The translations under genes and the position numbers were made by a program. Under the pieces are notes generated by a model that saw only the letters and a list, made by a program, of their open reading frames with translations, was not told the DNA's origin and searched no databases. 64,000 bases of DNA from assembly GCA_947462335.1 (NCBI GenBank), contig OX381707.1, forward strand, positions 82,236,610-82,300,609, in the 5' to 3' direction. Of this stretch, positions 1 to 11,761 are shown piece after piece; the stretch's first letter is position 1, and every line of letters starts with the position of its first letter. Source of the stretch: Harmothoe impar (taxonomy: Eukaryota > Annelida > Polychaeta > Phyllodocida > Polynoidae).

Positions 1-701
1 AGGCGCAGTCCACGGCATGACCGGGGGATTGCTGTGACCTAATTTGTATACACAACAAGAAGTTTCGATCCCATGATGGTAGTACAGACCTAACTGCTGT
101 CGAGTGAGCAGAACTAGGGTGGGTGTTGATCATGAACGTCCCTGAGGGTGGCAGACGGATCTATCCGGCGGGTATTCTTATGTTACCCATAATGACATTT
201 GCCTACACTCCTGAAGAATTCATGATTAGTGGTACCCCTGGTCCTGTGGAACTGACTCAATAAGGATTACACTCCGGTGAGCTACCCATTCGATTAGTGG
301 CGGGAAACGCGAGCGTCTCCCGCCGCGTTATCCGTTAGAAAAGGGCTATCCGGTGAGGCGTGAACGCTGATTGGTTGACCTTCGCTCCCACGGCGGGCGT
401 GGCATCGCGAGACAAGAAGGGCAATCGCCATATTGGATCAGTGCCAAGAAGACGCGCGGACGCTGCAGGGCAAAGGAGGAGGAAGAAGGGTCTTGTTATC
501 GACCAAAAGTCTCCAAAACCACATCATAATACGCGCCAACCTGGTTAGTTCCCGCTCATAGTGTCATTTGGACACGCGGAGCTTCGTACTCCGCAAATCT
601 TCGATTTTAAACTTCGTTTTCGTTGAAAACTTTCGACTTCGATAGAGGAGCAGTACACCCCCGGTGAGGGCCTCCAGTCCGACGAGCTAGATCTGTTCGG
701 G
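1..701 (+). other. 5' non-coding part of an LTR-type element
   Basis: No convincing ORF; the one short reading frame at 360-548 has no recognisable features. The stretch leads directly into the gag-like ORF at 702 and is probably the element's untranslated leader or internal region. The 5' LTR, if present, lies before the window, so neither the left boundary nor a primer-binding site can be identified. Confidence 0.4.
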
Positions 702-2957
702 ATGGATGATGGCCAATTCGACAATGCTCAGGAATCGGATTATGAATGTGCCTCCGAAACCACCGGGAGTGCAGTTACCGTCCGTGTGGCGGGGATTGGC
801 TCCTATTCGACGGCTGAGCGGGATAGCATGGCCATGCCACCCCCGGCTACAGTCAACCTGGGGCCGTTGCCGTGGTGCAATACCCCAAAACGTGTTGCTT
901 CGAAGGACATTGACAATTCCACATCAACCCGGCTCAACGCAGCAGGCGATGTTGAGGAAGACGAGATGCCGGAGTTAGAGGAGGTAAGTCAGAAATTGCC
1001 CATCCAAGCAGTGTCTGACAAAGAGATGGAAGACTTCGTACGAGTTTCGCTAGCCCAGCAACAACTTATGGAAGTGCTGGAGTGCGACCCGCCATTCGAC
1101 AACTCGCTGCAGCTCCATCTCACACTCATGGCGATGGTGCTTGACAAGCTGGAAGAACACGAGTTCTACCACCACGAGGGGAGTTGGCTAGAGAGTTACG
1201 AGGGAGCCATCCAGGGTGCCTACAAAAACGGGATCTTTGGACAGATCCTACTGCGATGTGGTACGAACTTTCGGAATCTCCAACGAGCCAAGCAAATGGA
1301 GGAATCAGTGCCCTCAAGTGATGGGAGCACCACAAGTACGAAGGGGAAGAAAAAGATACTCACCAAAACCAGAGGTAGTAAAACTTCCAAAACTAGTACT
1401 CCTCCATCTACTCCGTCCATGTCTGAAGTATCCGAACCTGCCCTCGCTCGGTCCGAGTGCTCTTCGAGTACTCCCCATACAACGTCATTCGAAGAACCAA
1501 CTACTACCACTGGGACCACTGAGTCTCAATCCGAATCTCTTCCGAAAGCTCCGGGACCTTCACCAGTCCCATTCGAAAAGGATCCAGCTATCGTGGAGTT
1601 GACTCCGATGGAGATCAATTCGGATACCTCAGGATCAGTTGAGCAGGAAGCTCGTTATGCTCAGGTGGTCAGAGAATCCGATGAACTCAGGGCAGCAAAT
1701 GAACAGTTATGGTTAACTCTGGAAGCTATGCAAGCTGCCCCCAGAACTCCAATGACTCGAGCCCAGTCCCGGAAGAACCCCAATCCACAGCAAAAGGGAC
1801 GGTCCTTGTCCGACGCTTCGGATGTGGAGGAGGTCCCATTCGAACTTTCTAAGAGCCAGAAACGGAAGGCAAAGAAGAGTGAGGCACGACAGCCCTGTCT
1901 CCCTCATCCTTTGCCTCCCCAAACTACTGCGATTAATATGTCTCCAACTGTGAGGTTGGTGGACGTGGTATCCAGTACGGCTTCAACTCCTTCGACGCCT
2001 CCTAGGGCACCCGCCAAGACGCTTTCGACCCCTCCAACAACCCTGACCAAGACTCCAGTGCAGGTTGCCATACCTGTATTCCCATCTACGTCCTCCGAAT
2101 CGGGACATTCGAACACGTCACCTGTGGTTTCTTCGCCCCCTCCAGCTGCTGGGGCAAACGCCTCAGTAGACGTTCCAAGTTCTCGGGCGGAAGAAATGAT
2201 CTGGCGCAATGCCACCGGGGGCTTCAAGAAATTTAGGCCCGAATGCATGGAACATTGCAAACGATCCAGGGATATGTATTCCTGTCCCAAAGCAACGGAC
2301 TATGAGGGGCTGTCTGATGACGAGGAATGGATGAGGTCCAATATGACTTCGCCCAGTACCTTCGCATGGACAGAAAACTGGTTCAATCGGCTGCATGATC
2401 GAAAACAGTTCCCCGATTCCTACTACAACCATGAGGGACGCCCCAAAATTCGATGGGCTATGGCCCGGTACAAGGAAGGGGTAAGGGAGGATTGTCCATT
2501 CGATTCCTGTCGCACCTACTTTGCAAACGAGAACCGCCCCATGCCTACTCGTCTTCGATTCATGCGGCATCTGGTTGAATGCCACATGCACCATCGTGCG
2601 ATGTACGTCTGCGCTGACACTGGCAAAGCAAACAGAAAGTGTTCGGGACTGTGGACCACCCGAAGAGGCAGAATGATCGAACACCTGATACAAGGTCATG
2701 GCCAAGCCATGATGTTGGCCAGAAAGAACGTAGGAGATCTCCATGCAACCCTGGTGGCAGGCCTAGCCAAAGTAAAGTTCGACAGCAACACGATTGAGAC
2801 CTTCCAATTCGGAAAGGTCCAGGTGACCAGGAATTTCGAAGCAGTCAGCTGTCTTCCAGCGTACAGATCGACGTGGTCGACTGGACCTGAACAGCACCTT
2901 GTACCAGGAGTTGTACGACTGGAGAGCGGCCAACCCCCTTACGGGGAAACGAAGTGA
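702..2957 (+). CDS. Gag-like ORF1 of an LTR retrotransposon, 751 aa
   Basis: Probable structural (Gag-like) protein of the LTR element whose 3' LTR is at 5124-5644. The N-terminal half is acidic and Ser/Thr/Pro-rich low complexity. A short helical stretch follows around residues 320-350, then a basic segment. The C-terminal part has two Cys/His clusters: CPFDSC near residue 598 followed by an H-x4-H pair, and a second Cys pair (residues ~636-646) followed by another H-x4-H. These look like degenerate C2H2 fingers rather than CCHC knuckles. No protease, RT, RNase H or integrase motif is present. The ORF ends in a GTGA overlap with the next ORF, which lies in the -1 frame. The Gag assignment is inferred from position within an LTR element and from the finger-bearing C-terminus; I do not recognise the exact family. 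Confidence 0.6.
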   Translation: MDDGQFDNAQESDYECASETTGSAVTVRVAGIGSYSTAERDSMAMPPPATVNLGPLPWCNTPKRVASKDIDNSTSTRLNAAGDVEEDEMPELEEVSQKLPIQAVSDKEMEDFVRVSLAQQQLMEVLECDPPFDNSLQLHLTLMAMVLDKLEEHEFYHHEGSWLESYEGAIQGAYKNGIFGQILLRCGTNFRNLQRAKQMEESVPSSDGSTTSTKGKKKILTKTRGSKTSKTSTPPSTPSMSEVSEPALARSECSSSTPHTTSFEEPTTTTGTTESQSESLPKAPGPSPVPFEKDPAIVELTPMEINSDTSGSVEQEARYAQVVRESDELRAANEQLWLTLEAMQAAPRTPMTRAQSRKNPNPQQKGRSLSDASDVEEVPFELSKSQKRKAKKSEARQPCLPHPLPPQTTAINMSPTVRLVDVVSSTASTPSTPPRAPAKTLSTPPTTLTKTPVQVAIPVFPSTSSESGHSNTSPVVSSPPPAAGANASVDVPSSRAEEMIWRNATGGFKKFRPECMEHCKRSRDMYSCPKATDYEGLSDDEEWMRSNMTSPSTFAWTENWFNRLHDRKQFPDSYYNHEGRPKIRWAMARYKEGVREDCPFDSCRTYFANENRPMPTRLRFMRHLVECHMHHRAMYVCADTGKANRKCSGLWTTRRGRMIEHLIQGHGQAMMLARKNVGDLHATLVAGLAKVKFDSNTIETFQFGKVQVTRNFEAVSCLPAYRSTWSTGPEQHLVPGVVRLESGQPPYGETK

Positions 2958-4132
2958 AACCAGGAGTCCGGCCACTTCCGAACCTGACTGTAAAATCGGA
3001 GGTTCCGGCTCCGAGGGCTCCAACTGCAGCACGAGTGCGCGCGACAACGATTGAGCACCGGTCCCCACTACAGGACTTGCGTCCTGACTATGGTCCAGAC
3101 TTCTCGGCCCCCAGGGGTCGGTCCCAACTACAAACCCTTCGTCCTCTGACTCCTGGTAACCTGGCTAGCAGGGCTGAGTACCCTTCGATGAACTCCCCTG
3201 GTCCGGAAGTACAGACTGAGAGGGATCCGTACAAAAATCTCCCCACGGGTATCTCTGTAGAGGATGCCCTTCGCCAACCGGACTCCCGGAACGTGGAAAT
3301 GGGGGATTCCGATCACTTTGTGCTGCCTAGGAAAAAGGACTTGGTGGTGAGGACCACCATTCTCACTCCTCGGGCAGTAGACGAGGTGAAAACGAAGGCT
3401 GACAGTTCTACAAAGTCGGTGGGGCGTAAGACCCCTGCTACTAGTGCGAATTCATCATTCATGCAAACTGAGTCAGTGGTGGACCCGGTTCCAGTGACCA
3501 CTTCGAACCCAGTCACCACCACACCAACGACAACTACTGGAGGAGAGAAGGCAGCAACTGTCGCTGACACTGTGCTCACCACCACTACCACCACAGCCAC
3601 CGTGCCTTTTAGGCCCAACGTTCGTGAAGAACCGGCAGTTGATCCGAATAGGTGGTATGAACTGATGATAAGTGGTGAGAACATTCGGCCGAGGGTACAG
3701 TTTCCAAAGGACTACTTCGAGCCTGTGAAGGCTCCTGATGCAGTGTTGCATAAGGAGCTATATGAACGATGGCTGCATGAACACCTAGCTGGCATGCAGC
3801 GATATGCCGCCTGTGTGGCAAGGGCATCAGCCGACTATGCCATCACCATGCAGGGCAAGGAGGTCAAGAGACTGAGGCAGATCTTCGAACAACAACGGAT
3901 TGACGAACAGTCGGAGCCAGATAAGGTGATCGAACTCACCAAGCAGCTGGAACAATCGAAGAGGGAACTCTCAACGGCTCGTGCCTTCCAGAAAGCTGCG
4001 GAGGACACCTTGGACGATCAGGCCAACACTTTGAAGGTGCTGAACGTTAAGTTCATTCGAGTATTCGGGATAGGACTCACCCAATGGAGTGGGTCCCTCG
4101 AAGAGCTCCAGGGCTTGGTGAAGGACTTATAA
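2891..4132 (+). CDS. ORF2 of the LTR element, coiled-coil protein (up to 414 codons open)
   Basis: Open in the -1 frame relative to ORF1 from 2891, just after a TGA at 2888-2890, and overlapping ORF1 by about 67 bases. The only initiator candidate at the overlap is GTG at 2954, so -1 ribosomal frameshifting is more plausible than independent initiation. The N-terminal two thirds is Pro/Thr-rich with poly-Thr runs (around 3530-3600). The C-terminal third (from about residue 300 counted from 2954) is Glu/Gln/Lys-rich and looks coiled-coil. No catalytic motifs of pol are visible. Its role is unknown; by position it is a second structural or accessory protein of the element. Confidence 0.5.
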   Translation, partial: TAPCTRSCTTGERPTPLRGNEVKPGVRPLPNLTVKSEVPAPRAPTAARVRATTIEHRSPLQDLRPDYGPDFSAPRGRSQLQTLRPLTPGNLASRAEYPSMNSPGPEVQTERDPYKNLPTGISVEDALRQPDSRNVEMGDSDHFVLPRKKDLVVRTTILTPRAVDEVKTKADSSTKSVGRKTPATSANSSFMQTESVVDPVPVTTSNPVTTTPTTTTGGEKAATVADTVLTTTTTTATVPFRPNVREEPAVDPNRWYELMISGENIRPRVQFPKDYFEPVKAPDAVLHKELYERWLHEHLAGMQRYAACVARASADYAITMQGKEVKRLRQIFEQQRIDEQSEPDKVIELTKQLEQSKRELSTARAFQKAAEDTLDDQANTLKVLNVKFIRVFGIGLTQWSGSLEELQGLVKDL

Positions 4133-5123
4133 GATGATTTGAGTGTTCGGTTGTTCAGTTGTGTTTTTGATGACTTGTGCATATGAGGTTTCGATGATAT
4201 GTTAATAAGTGTGTTCGTAATTATAAAACGTCCATGATTGAGGTCATGATTCGAGAAAAACAAAACAAACATAAACCAGGTGTGAAATGCATAATTGTCA
4301 AGAAATGTCTTCGTTGTCTACAAAAAAAAGAAAAAAAAAAAAAAAAGAAAAAGAAAAATAGTGTTCATACTTTAAAGAGTATAACTTATACTGTATACTA
4401 TGATTCGAACCAAAACTGTACATAGTGTTTGATACCTACCTTTATCTCCAAAAATTTTCTTTTTGGACATAACAACTGGTATTCGGATTTCGAGAGTATA
4501 TCTATTCTTAGGATATAGAGTCATACATCAGTTACCTCATGTGGAGGCTAATATTACTACGTTCCTTGGTTATAAGAGTTAATGTCACACCTATGTTGGT
4601 TCCATGTATTTTATAATTCCAATAGTTCACGTAATTACCTCTCCAGGGACGGTTCGCCCACATAAATGTTTTCGAGCCATTACTTCTGTGTCATTCCGTC
4701 CTAATAAGTCACATATCGTGCACTCTTAACCTACCTTAATATGATTAATGTAGTAATCAATATTGTATCTCAACAAAAACCATACAGATCTGTGATCACT
4801 GTAGTTAGAAATAGTATAGAACATATATATTCGTATATATTCATATCTTTATTAAAGATGGATACTCACGTATCTATCTTGTCGTTATGGTGTTGGATCT
4901 GTAAGATCCCTGTTATGTACATAGAGATGTAAGTGTTGTTTGGTGTAACAGGTCAGTCTAAATCTAAAATTGTACTTTCTACATGTATGTGTAAAACGTA
5001 TGTCGTACCTTTGAATGTACCCCGGTATTGTCATCATGTACACTGATATTATTCTCCTATATTCGAGTATATTATATTATATCAGATGTATTTCAACCCT
5101 TGTTATAATCTGGTGGGGGTGAT
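4133..5123 (+). other. 3' untranslated internal region of the LTR element, with polypurine tract
   Basis: About 1 kb of AT-rich sequence without a credible ORF lies between the ORF2 stop and the 3' LTR. It contains an A-rich tract at 4320-4350. It ends in a purine-rich stretch (GGTGGGGGTGA, about 5113-5123) directly before the LTR start, where a polypurine tract for plus-strand priming is expected. Confidence 0.5.
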
Positions 5124-5644
5124 GTAGGGGCACGAATAATACGTGTACATATAAGGTCCGTGGAGTCAGAGCGGTAAGTGCCTTCAACGGACACTAGGTG
5201 GCAACACCTAAGCCATGTCCTTTCGGTTATCCGGTAGCGGAAGCAGGCAGGGCACTCCAGACGGCGCTACGGGGGAGTGCCACGTCGACACTGCTTGGTC
5301 AGCGCTCAGGGTATATAAGAGGCCGAGGTTGGCTACCTCAGGGAGTTCGTCCCAGGACGAGCTCTGACCCACACCTTTCGTACCTTCGCTTTGATAGGGG
5401 CACCTACACCCCTCCCACATTATGGCTCCTGCACCAGCCATGCTGGCTCAGGGCTTGACTGTCCGGTATTGCTAAGACTTCGAACTATCGATAGAATCCT
5501 GTGTGTCTTCGAATGGTTGAAAGACCAAGTGAACCGAGTAGAAACCTTTGTGTACTTTTGAGGCTGTGATCGAATAAAAACCTGTTGCATTCAAACCGAA
5601 TTTGGAACCTGTGTTTGCGTTATACGCATATGAAATCCCCTACA
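5124..5644 (+). repeat. 3' LTR of the LTR retrotransposon, 521 bp
   Basis: The segment begins TGTAGGGG and ends CCCCTACA, a perfect 8 bp terminal inverted repeat of the TG...CA type. Inside are a TATA box (GTATATAAG at 5311-5319) and an AATAAA signal at 5573-5578, in the order expected for U3-R-U5. A purine-rich stretch precedes it. The matching 5' LTR is outside the window, so LTR-LTR divergence and target-site duplication cannot be measured. A short ORF in its middle (5198-5458) is not credible. Confidence 0.75.
5311..5319 (+). promoter_or_regulatory. TATA box of the LTR promoter
   Basis: GTATATAAG lies 187 bases into the LTR and about 260 bases before AATAAA, placing the U3/R boundary around 5342. 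Confidence 0.6.
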
Positions 5645-5934
5645 CTTGTATTGTCTAGTGAAAGGTGAGACTGTCTACTTCCTACTCTTCCAATTAAGTA
5701 AACACATTTCTGTTACTCTTTTTCACTTTCTGAAATGAATTTTAAAAAAGAAACAAAAGGAAATATGAGACGAAATAAACATGAACAGTGATTGTAAAAA
5801 TTGATGCAATGAGAAACCCCAGCCCTGTGTCCTTTGATAACTTAAAAAACAAGAAAAGGCAGAGTGATCTCAAGTATCGGAAGAATCGAGTTTCAACAAG
5901 TATGGGGGAAAAGTTTCTTGTTCATGCAGGATGT

Positions 5935-6115
5935 AACCTATACATGGATGTGTTGCACTTGGAAATCCAATAAGAAGTTTCCAATTGTCCTTTTCCAGGT
6001 ACCTTATGTTCAGATGGTGGCCATTTTGGTTTCAGAAGGAGCTCAAGGTGCTTCTATCTCTTAATATATTCCCTGAAATATGCAGATTCAGTGGTAGCAG
6101 TCCCATGCATTTATA
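5935..6115 (+). repeat. Fragment related to the terminal arm of the 38.4-41.5 kb inverted-repeat element
   Basis: A diverged copy of the arm end found at 41360-41540 (+) and 38450-38620 (reverse). Shared words include TTGGAAATCCAATA, GTACCTTATGTTCAGATGG and AAGGAGCTCA. No partner arm is visible nearby, so this is a solo arm or truncated copy. The flanking sequence from 5645 to 6980 shows no gene. Confidence 0.6.
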
Positions 6116-6980
6116 ACATTTGATACTTTGAGCTTATTGCAATGCTATTTGTAAAAGGTGTATTGCTCTTCCATCTGCATCCTGTACAGGTTAACTGCCA
6201 GGTGACAGGTAGCCTACCTCTCAGTCTGCCTGGGCAATTATTTTTAATATGAAATAAAGACAAAGGAAAAGTATTGAAGACTGCTGATGTGAGACAGAGG
6301 CCAGATAAGGAGGAACAACTCCCATGCTGTGTCTATTCATAACAAGATAGGAAATAAGGATACACAATCTGAACACAATCCAGTCACAGTTTAAGATCGG
6401 AAAGGGACAAGATGAAAATGTACCAAGTTCTGAAACCTGTTGCCAGATGAATTAAAGGAGGTCCTAAGTTAATGTTCACTGTCCTTTGAATCATAATGAA
6501 CCTGGCATGGCTGCTTTCATGTAAACCCTTTGTAAGGGAATCAACCCTTTAGGTTCAATTTGATGCATTAATGTAACACATGTGCGCTGCTCACCAGGCT
6601 AAATGCAGGCACCATGACAACAAGAGGCACTATGGCCGACTGACATTGACTCCCATTTAAACTGGCTAAGGCAGCAGCTCAGACACCCTCCTTCTGGTCC
6701 TGACAGATTGTCATCATCTTTGATGTCTCATCTCATCCATATAATGCATTACCTCAGCTTCCCGGCAAGATCCATATGAAACAAATCGCCTGCTGGGTGA
6801 ACCCGTTTTAAAACTTAACTTCCTTAACTCGGGAATGCTAGGAAAACTGAGTAGGATTATTTCTCTGATTCTTGTGTTTGTTTGAAGAATAGCCTTGAGC
6901 ATAATTGTTTTGGCTGCTTGAGTTTCTATCCAATCAATCGTCTGGGAATTTCAGCAGTTTCTGTTTTAGCTAGCATGGAT

Positions 6981-7228
6981 TTAACCCTTTAAGGACAGAT
7001 GTCACTAAAAGATATTTGTCAGCATGATGCAATAATGCAGCCCTGACAAGTAACTCCCCGGGGCTGAATTGGTTCATCATTCTGACCCTTTGGGAGTGTC
7101 TCCATCCCATAGGGTAGGCATGATGCTTGAATGCAGCCCCTGGCTACTTACTCGCAAGGGCTGCATTCATGCATGATGATGACCAATGCATGATACCTTA
7201 ATGCATTATGCCGTCTTTAAAGGGTTAA
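6981..7228. mobile_element. TTAA MITE, piggyBac-like, full length
   Basis: Bounded by TTAACCCTTTAAGGAC and CTTTAAAGGGTTAA. The terminal TTAA doubles as the target-site duplication typical of piggyBac-superfamily transposition. The interior has repeated CATGATGC and GCATTAATGC words shared with the copies near 17566, 26809, 31461, 43906 and 60000. It has no coding capacity. Confidence 0.75.
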
Positions 7229-8105
7229 GTAATAATGTCAGCCAGTGCTGTAGGTACTGTTTTGGGGCAAGTCTGGCATCAAAAGGCATGCACTGAGATC
7301 AAGAAAAACTGGAGTCGAATAACAGCCATGGGGTCTCGTAGCAGTTGGCAGAATCCAAGTAGCTTTTATAGCAACCCTCTTAAAAGAAAGTTTGGCATCA
7401 AGAAGCAAAATGTGAGGCTGGATGAAGCAGTAGAGACTGGCGTCGACATTAAAGGGAATGTTTTGGGATTGAGTATAGCCTCGTGGAGCCGGGCAATAAC
7501 CAGGGGGCTGCAGCAGTTGGCACAGGATGCACATCAGGGTAAATAATACTCTCGTTCCCAAATCCTTCCTTCAGAAGGGGCAGAGGAAGACACTAGGAAG
7601 TTGACTGTACGACTGGAGAGATGGATGGAAAGACAATACATACAAGTTGAAAAGTCCTAGGGACTGACAGAACTTAAGAGAAAGGCTGAATCTTTACATC
7701 TATCGAGAGGAATCTATTCTAACTGAAGTGTGTTTCAAAAGGCACTTAGTACAAGTTAGTTCATGCTAACGCTTTTTTACAAGGTTTTTAATATCTATAC
7801 AAATGCTGACATTCTGTACTGTCAATGACATTTTTGAGCATTTTTATGTGATAACGTTTTGGAATGTCACTTTACTCCTGGTTAAGGCCTTGGTGCATGA
7901 TCCCCTTTGTACCATTTGGTACTGCCATAGAAGGTCTGAACCGAGGCTAGGCGAGATTGAAAAATATTCAACAAAAAACATACTCAATCGTCGCCTAAAG
8001 GTAGCAAACTGATAACAAACTGATAAAAGAATGATGATGCATTGATGCATTTGTGGGAAGTAACATATTGATCATTATTCTATGCTCCATCTGGAACTCT
8101 AAAGA
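7229..8105. other. Non-genic stretch
   Basis: Contains a 103-codon frame at 7235-7546 with no recognisable domain and no paralogous conservation. I see no splice-linked exon, RNA gene or structured repeat. Confidence 0.4.
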
Positions 8106-8312
8106 TGCAAAGCATGAATAGTGAAAGTCAATACAATAGAATAGGCCCTAGGGGCCAACCTCAGGCAAAACTTTTGCCAATTCAATTCTCCATTCAGTGA
8201 TGCGCTAGTGAAAGTGTTCTTCCATTCTCTGGGCCAAATGATGAATCTTTATTTAGTTGGCCCCTTGGGCCTGTAGATTCTGGTGTATTGACATTCACTA
8301 TTCATGCTTTGC
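8106..8312. mobile_element. Foldback MITE, about 207 bp
   Basis: The 29 bp ends are near-perfect inverted repeats (TGCAAAGCATGAATAGTG...CACTATTCATGCTTTGCA). The imperfect inversion continues inward through GGCCCTAGGGGCCAAC and GTTGGCCCCTTGGGCC. No ORF is present. The target-site duplication is not obvious. Confidence 0.65.
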
Positions 8313-8442
8313 AAAGGAAGCTGCAAGAGATCAATCAATTTTCTATGCATCTAATAATATAAGTTCCGTGTTCTGAGAGTTACTGCTAGAAATATGGAAA
8401 GGACTATTGTACAATAATGCCATTGCATCAGTGTCAGCTTGA

Positions 8443-8672
8443 ACACAGAGAAACAAAACAGCGTCAAAGGGGAGTCCAGGTTGCCTCAAGAATGACTCCC
8501 CTCTTTAGGGGAACCCAGGCTGCACAAGGGAGACTTGGTGACACCCTGGCTGGTCTACGGGAGTGACCTGGGGGAGACACATATCTCTCTGGCACACCTA
8601 AAGGAGTCGCATGAGGACCCGAGCTGCCCTAATGAGGCAATTCCCTTTTGACGCTGTTTTGTTTCTCTGTGT
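8443..8672. mobile_element. Foldback MITE, about 230 bp
   Basis: The terminal inverted repeat of about 26 bp runs ACACAGAGAAACAAAACAGC at the left and GCTGTTTTGTTTCTCTGTGT at the right. It is followed by partly inverted AGGGGAGT/ATTCCC segments. The GC-rich interior is noncoding. Confidence 0.7.
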
Positions 8673-9094
8673 AAGGTTAGTATGTTTATTAACACAGCAC
8701 TGGCAGGTTACTGGCAATGGCTAAATCTATACGTCATGACATCTAGATATATTATGCCATCTCTAAATGATAATGTTATTATCAGTTTGAATGCTAACAT
8801 TGTGAACATATTAACAAATAGATCCCCTGGAAATGCTTTGCTTTCATTGTAGTGCTCACACAATTTCTCTGTTATTCTGAAAAGCTATTACCTGGTCCAT
8901 GATATCAGGGATAACTATGGACTGAATAGCGCTACCTTTTATGACCTCTGTATTCATACTGTAAACATTCCAGAGTGTAAAGTGTGGTCCTGAATTGCAG
9001 TTTGAATCAGAGTAGGACCTTTTGTACAATGCACACAAAGTCAAATTAACTTGGTGAAAAAAGGTAAAATTGTAATGGTCGGGGAAAAATCATC

Positions 9095-9168
9095 TGGAGA
9101 AATTGGGACTCGAACCCAAGACCCTCAGATCATGTAACCTGCTGCTCTACTAACTGAGCTACTTCCCT
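9095..9168 (-). tRNA. tRNA-Met-like sequence (CAT), probably SINE-derived or a pseudogene
   Basis: Read on the minus strand it has a good A box (TAGCTCAGTTAGTAGAGC), a perfect T arm (TTGGG-TTCGAGT-CCCAA) and a mostly pairable acceptor stem with an A-C mismatch at position 1. The anticodon region resembles elongator tRNA-Met but has an 8-nt loop, one nucleotide too long. This suggests a tRNA-derived repeat head or decayed gene rather than a functional tRNA. Confidence 0.5.
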
Positions 9169-11761
9169 GTCTGACAATCTGACCGTGCTGTATGTTACTC
9201 GGTCGGTTTGGTGCGTGGAAGGGGGTGGTAACCACTTCCCTTACAAAATGTTCATTGTCGGACACAAATAAGAATGTTCTAGGGCACCTATTGAGACTGT
9301 TTGTGCTAACTATGTAAAATGTTTTCCCTGGCCTGCTCTAAATCCTTCGTCACGCTAATGTTTTCCTTACCTACAACTCTACTTAATTAGTTACAGAGTT
9401 GTCCAGACACATACTGGCAGTCCTTGTTTGGCACTCTGTGACATTTTTGTAGCCCCTTTACCATACAACTCACTATGACGCATGTACTTGCCCCAGCTGT
9501 ACCTTCTCCTAATGAGGTCCAACATGCAAGCCCTACATCAAATATAAATACACACACACACACAAGTATATAGGTAGGGGGAAAGGTATAAAATGAATGA
9601 CTCAGGGAGGGGTTGTATTAAACCTCTTCCACGTATAAAACGAAGGGAACTATGTAGGACAGTCATCTAGCATGAGACAGTGAGAAAAAAAAGAAAAATT
9701 GGATCAATGAAGCCTTTAACCATTTAAGGATGGTAAGTAACTTGCCAGGGCTGCATTCAAGCATCATGCTGACCCTACGGGGTTGAGACACTACCGAAGG
9801 GTCAGCATGGTGCACCAATATAGCTCAAGAGAGTTACTCCCCAGGCCTGCAAGCAAGAGGTCATTATGGCCCACATTGATAATATCAATTTAAAAATGTC
9901 CAACACCTAACCCAAGTGTCATTTATAGGATCCATCAATAAACTTTGTATCCTCCTGGTTACCACATTTACCACCAGTTTTACAAACTCACAGCGAAAAC
10001 CCTTGAAGATAGGACCAGTACCACCCCACATTTTATTGCCCTGCTAATTTCCCAAAGACTTGGTCAAACTATGAGCTCATTAGAGAAGCCCTTTGTTGGC
10101 ATCGTCAGCAGGTCCCAGACTCAGTATAGACTAAGACTTGCTCTTTGTTTTCTGCTTCGGTATAGGCAGCTGGCTGGGGCCTTCTGATAGCTCAGACTGG
10201 AATATGCACCGTAATATGGTGAGGCCTGCCACACTGTATCTTGTCCCCACGTCCCTGGTGTGCACCTTGAACATGTTGATTGTCATGTTTTCTGAATAGC
10301 TGTCGTAATGTATCTTTGCTATACATCAAGACTGGAAACTGAAGTAAGTGAAACATGGTTCTTCAACCCCAATTCATGACTGTGTGTCAACCCTAATTCT
10401 GACTTGATGAGAAAACTCTGTTCACTTGAAGACATTTACAATAACTATAATGGTAGCCAGTATGATACTGATACTCTGAGACAACCCTCTGAGACAGCAC
10501 TCAGCAAGTCTTTAACCCTTTAACTATGTAGTTCTTCATATATACTTTGGAAGACAGATATGTCGCTCAAAGGGTTTCAGAAGAAACCTACCTACAAGAG
10601 CTCACCAAGGACCTGTATTATTTAGACACATACCACATTGTGATGTATACTTCCGCTCTGTAGAACATTTTGGCTCAATGCATTGGAATGCCCTTGACCC
10701 CTCTGTACGCCTCTTACCCACTCACACTAGTTTTAAGAATAACGTAGAAGATTTGTTGGCAGGTGAGGTACCTATTGCTATTTATTAAGGTGACATGTAT
10801 ATTTACAACATCATATTTGTAAGGAAAAATTTTATCACATCAATTTGATTGTGATACATATGAGTGGTCCCAGTCTAAACAGGACTGGATCCTATATAAT
10901 TTAGTTATATTCTTTCCTAGTAAGGAAAGGGTTCCCCATGAAAATCCACCACACACCTAATTTGTGTGGGAGGAGGGGAACCTTTCTAGCTCTGAGTTTA
11001 TTGGAATTGCATTTACATGAAATGATCTATGGGATTCTTTATATTTATACGGGAGTGCGCCCTCAGCACAAATATGATCTGTACTTCGATGTTGAAACTG
11101 ATATAAACTAAGAAATAAAGATAAATGTTTCTAAAAAAAGCCAGAAGGGGCTTCCTGTACACCCAAAAGGTCTTGATGGGGGAATCGTTTTCACTCAAAT
11201 ATTTTGAGTGGTCAAATGTGTCTGAAAAAGCAACTTAGGTGCATGCAATCCTGTATCTTCAATCAATAGTCTGAGGAAACAAGCAGTAGGTCCTTTACTG
11301 ACAATTCATGCTGTGATTATCTAGGTAAATGTTTTTATTGCAGTTCCTGAGACTTAATGGTAAGGTCCCAGAACTAATAAACCCAAGCACAGATAATTAC
11401 AATATTAAAACCGGACAGGTAGGTTTGAGAAATGTTAAAGCTCAAGTTTCGTTTTCTATTTTCCTCATAAAGCAATGCAAGATTCAATTTCTGTCCATGA
11501 AGTGCAGCTCAATGTCTATTAGATGTCAGCGACAGAATTGGTGATTCAATTGGCCATTACAGAACTATGTAGTTCTACGTATATACTTTGAGAAACAACT
11601 ATATGTCCCTCAAAGTGTTTCAGAAGAAATGCCCTCTTTCAAGTAAATGACATTTCTTCAGGAAAATTATGTACTGCAAATGGAGGTGATTAAATCAAAG
11701 ATAATGAAGTCAAGTTAGGAGTTTCACTTGTAGGAAGGCACATTAGTTAATACAGTCAAAG
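9169..11761. other. Non-genic stretch with degenerate repeats
   Basis: No credible gene. It holds a diverged TTAA-type MITE remnant from about 9716 to 9865, a short (AC)n tract near 9553, and a roughly 75 bp repeat (TATGTAGTTCT...ATATACTTTG) present at about 10512-10590 and again at 11562-11635. Confidence 0.4.

Noticed and set aside
7235..7546. 103-codon frame after a TTAA MITE
   Set aside because: No domain, no paralogue, and an equally long frame on the opposite strand.
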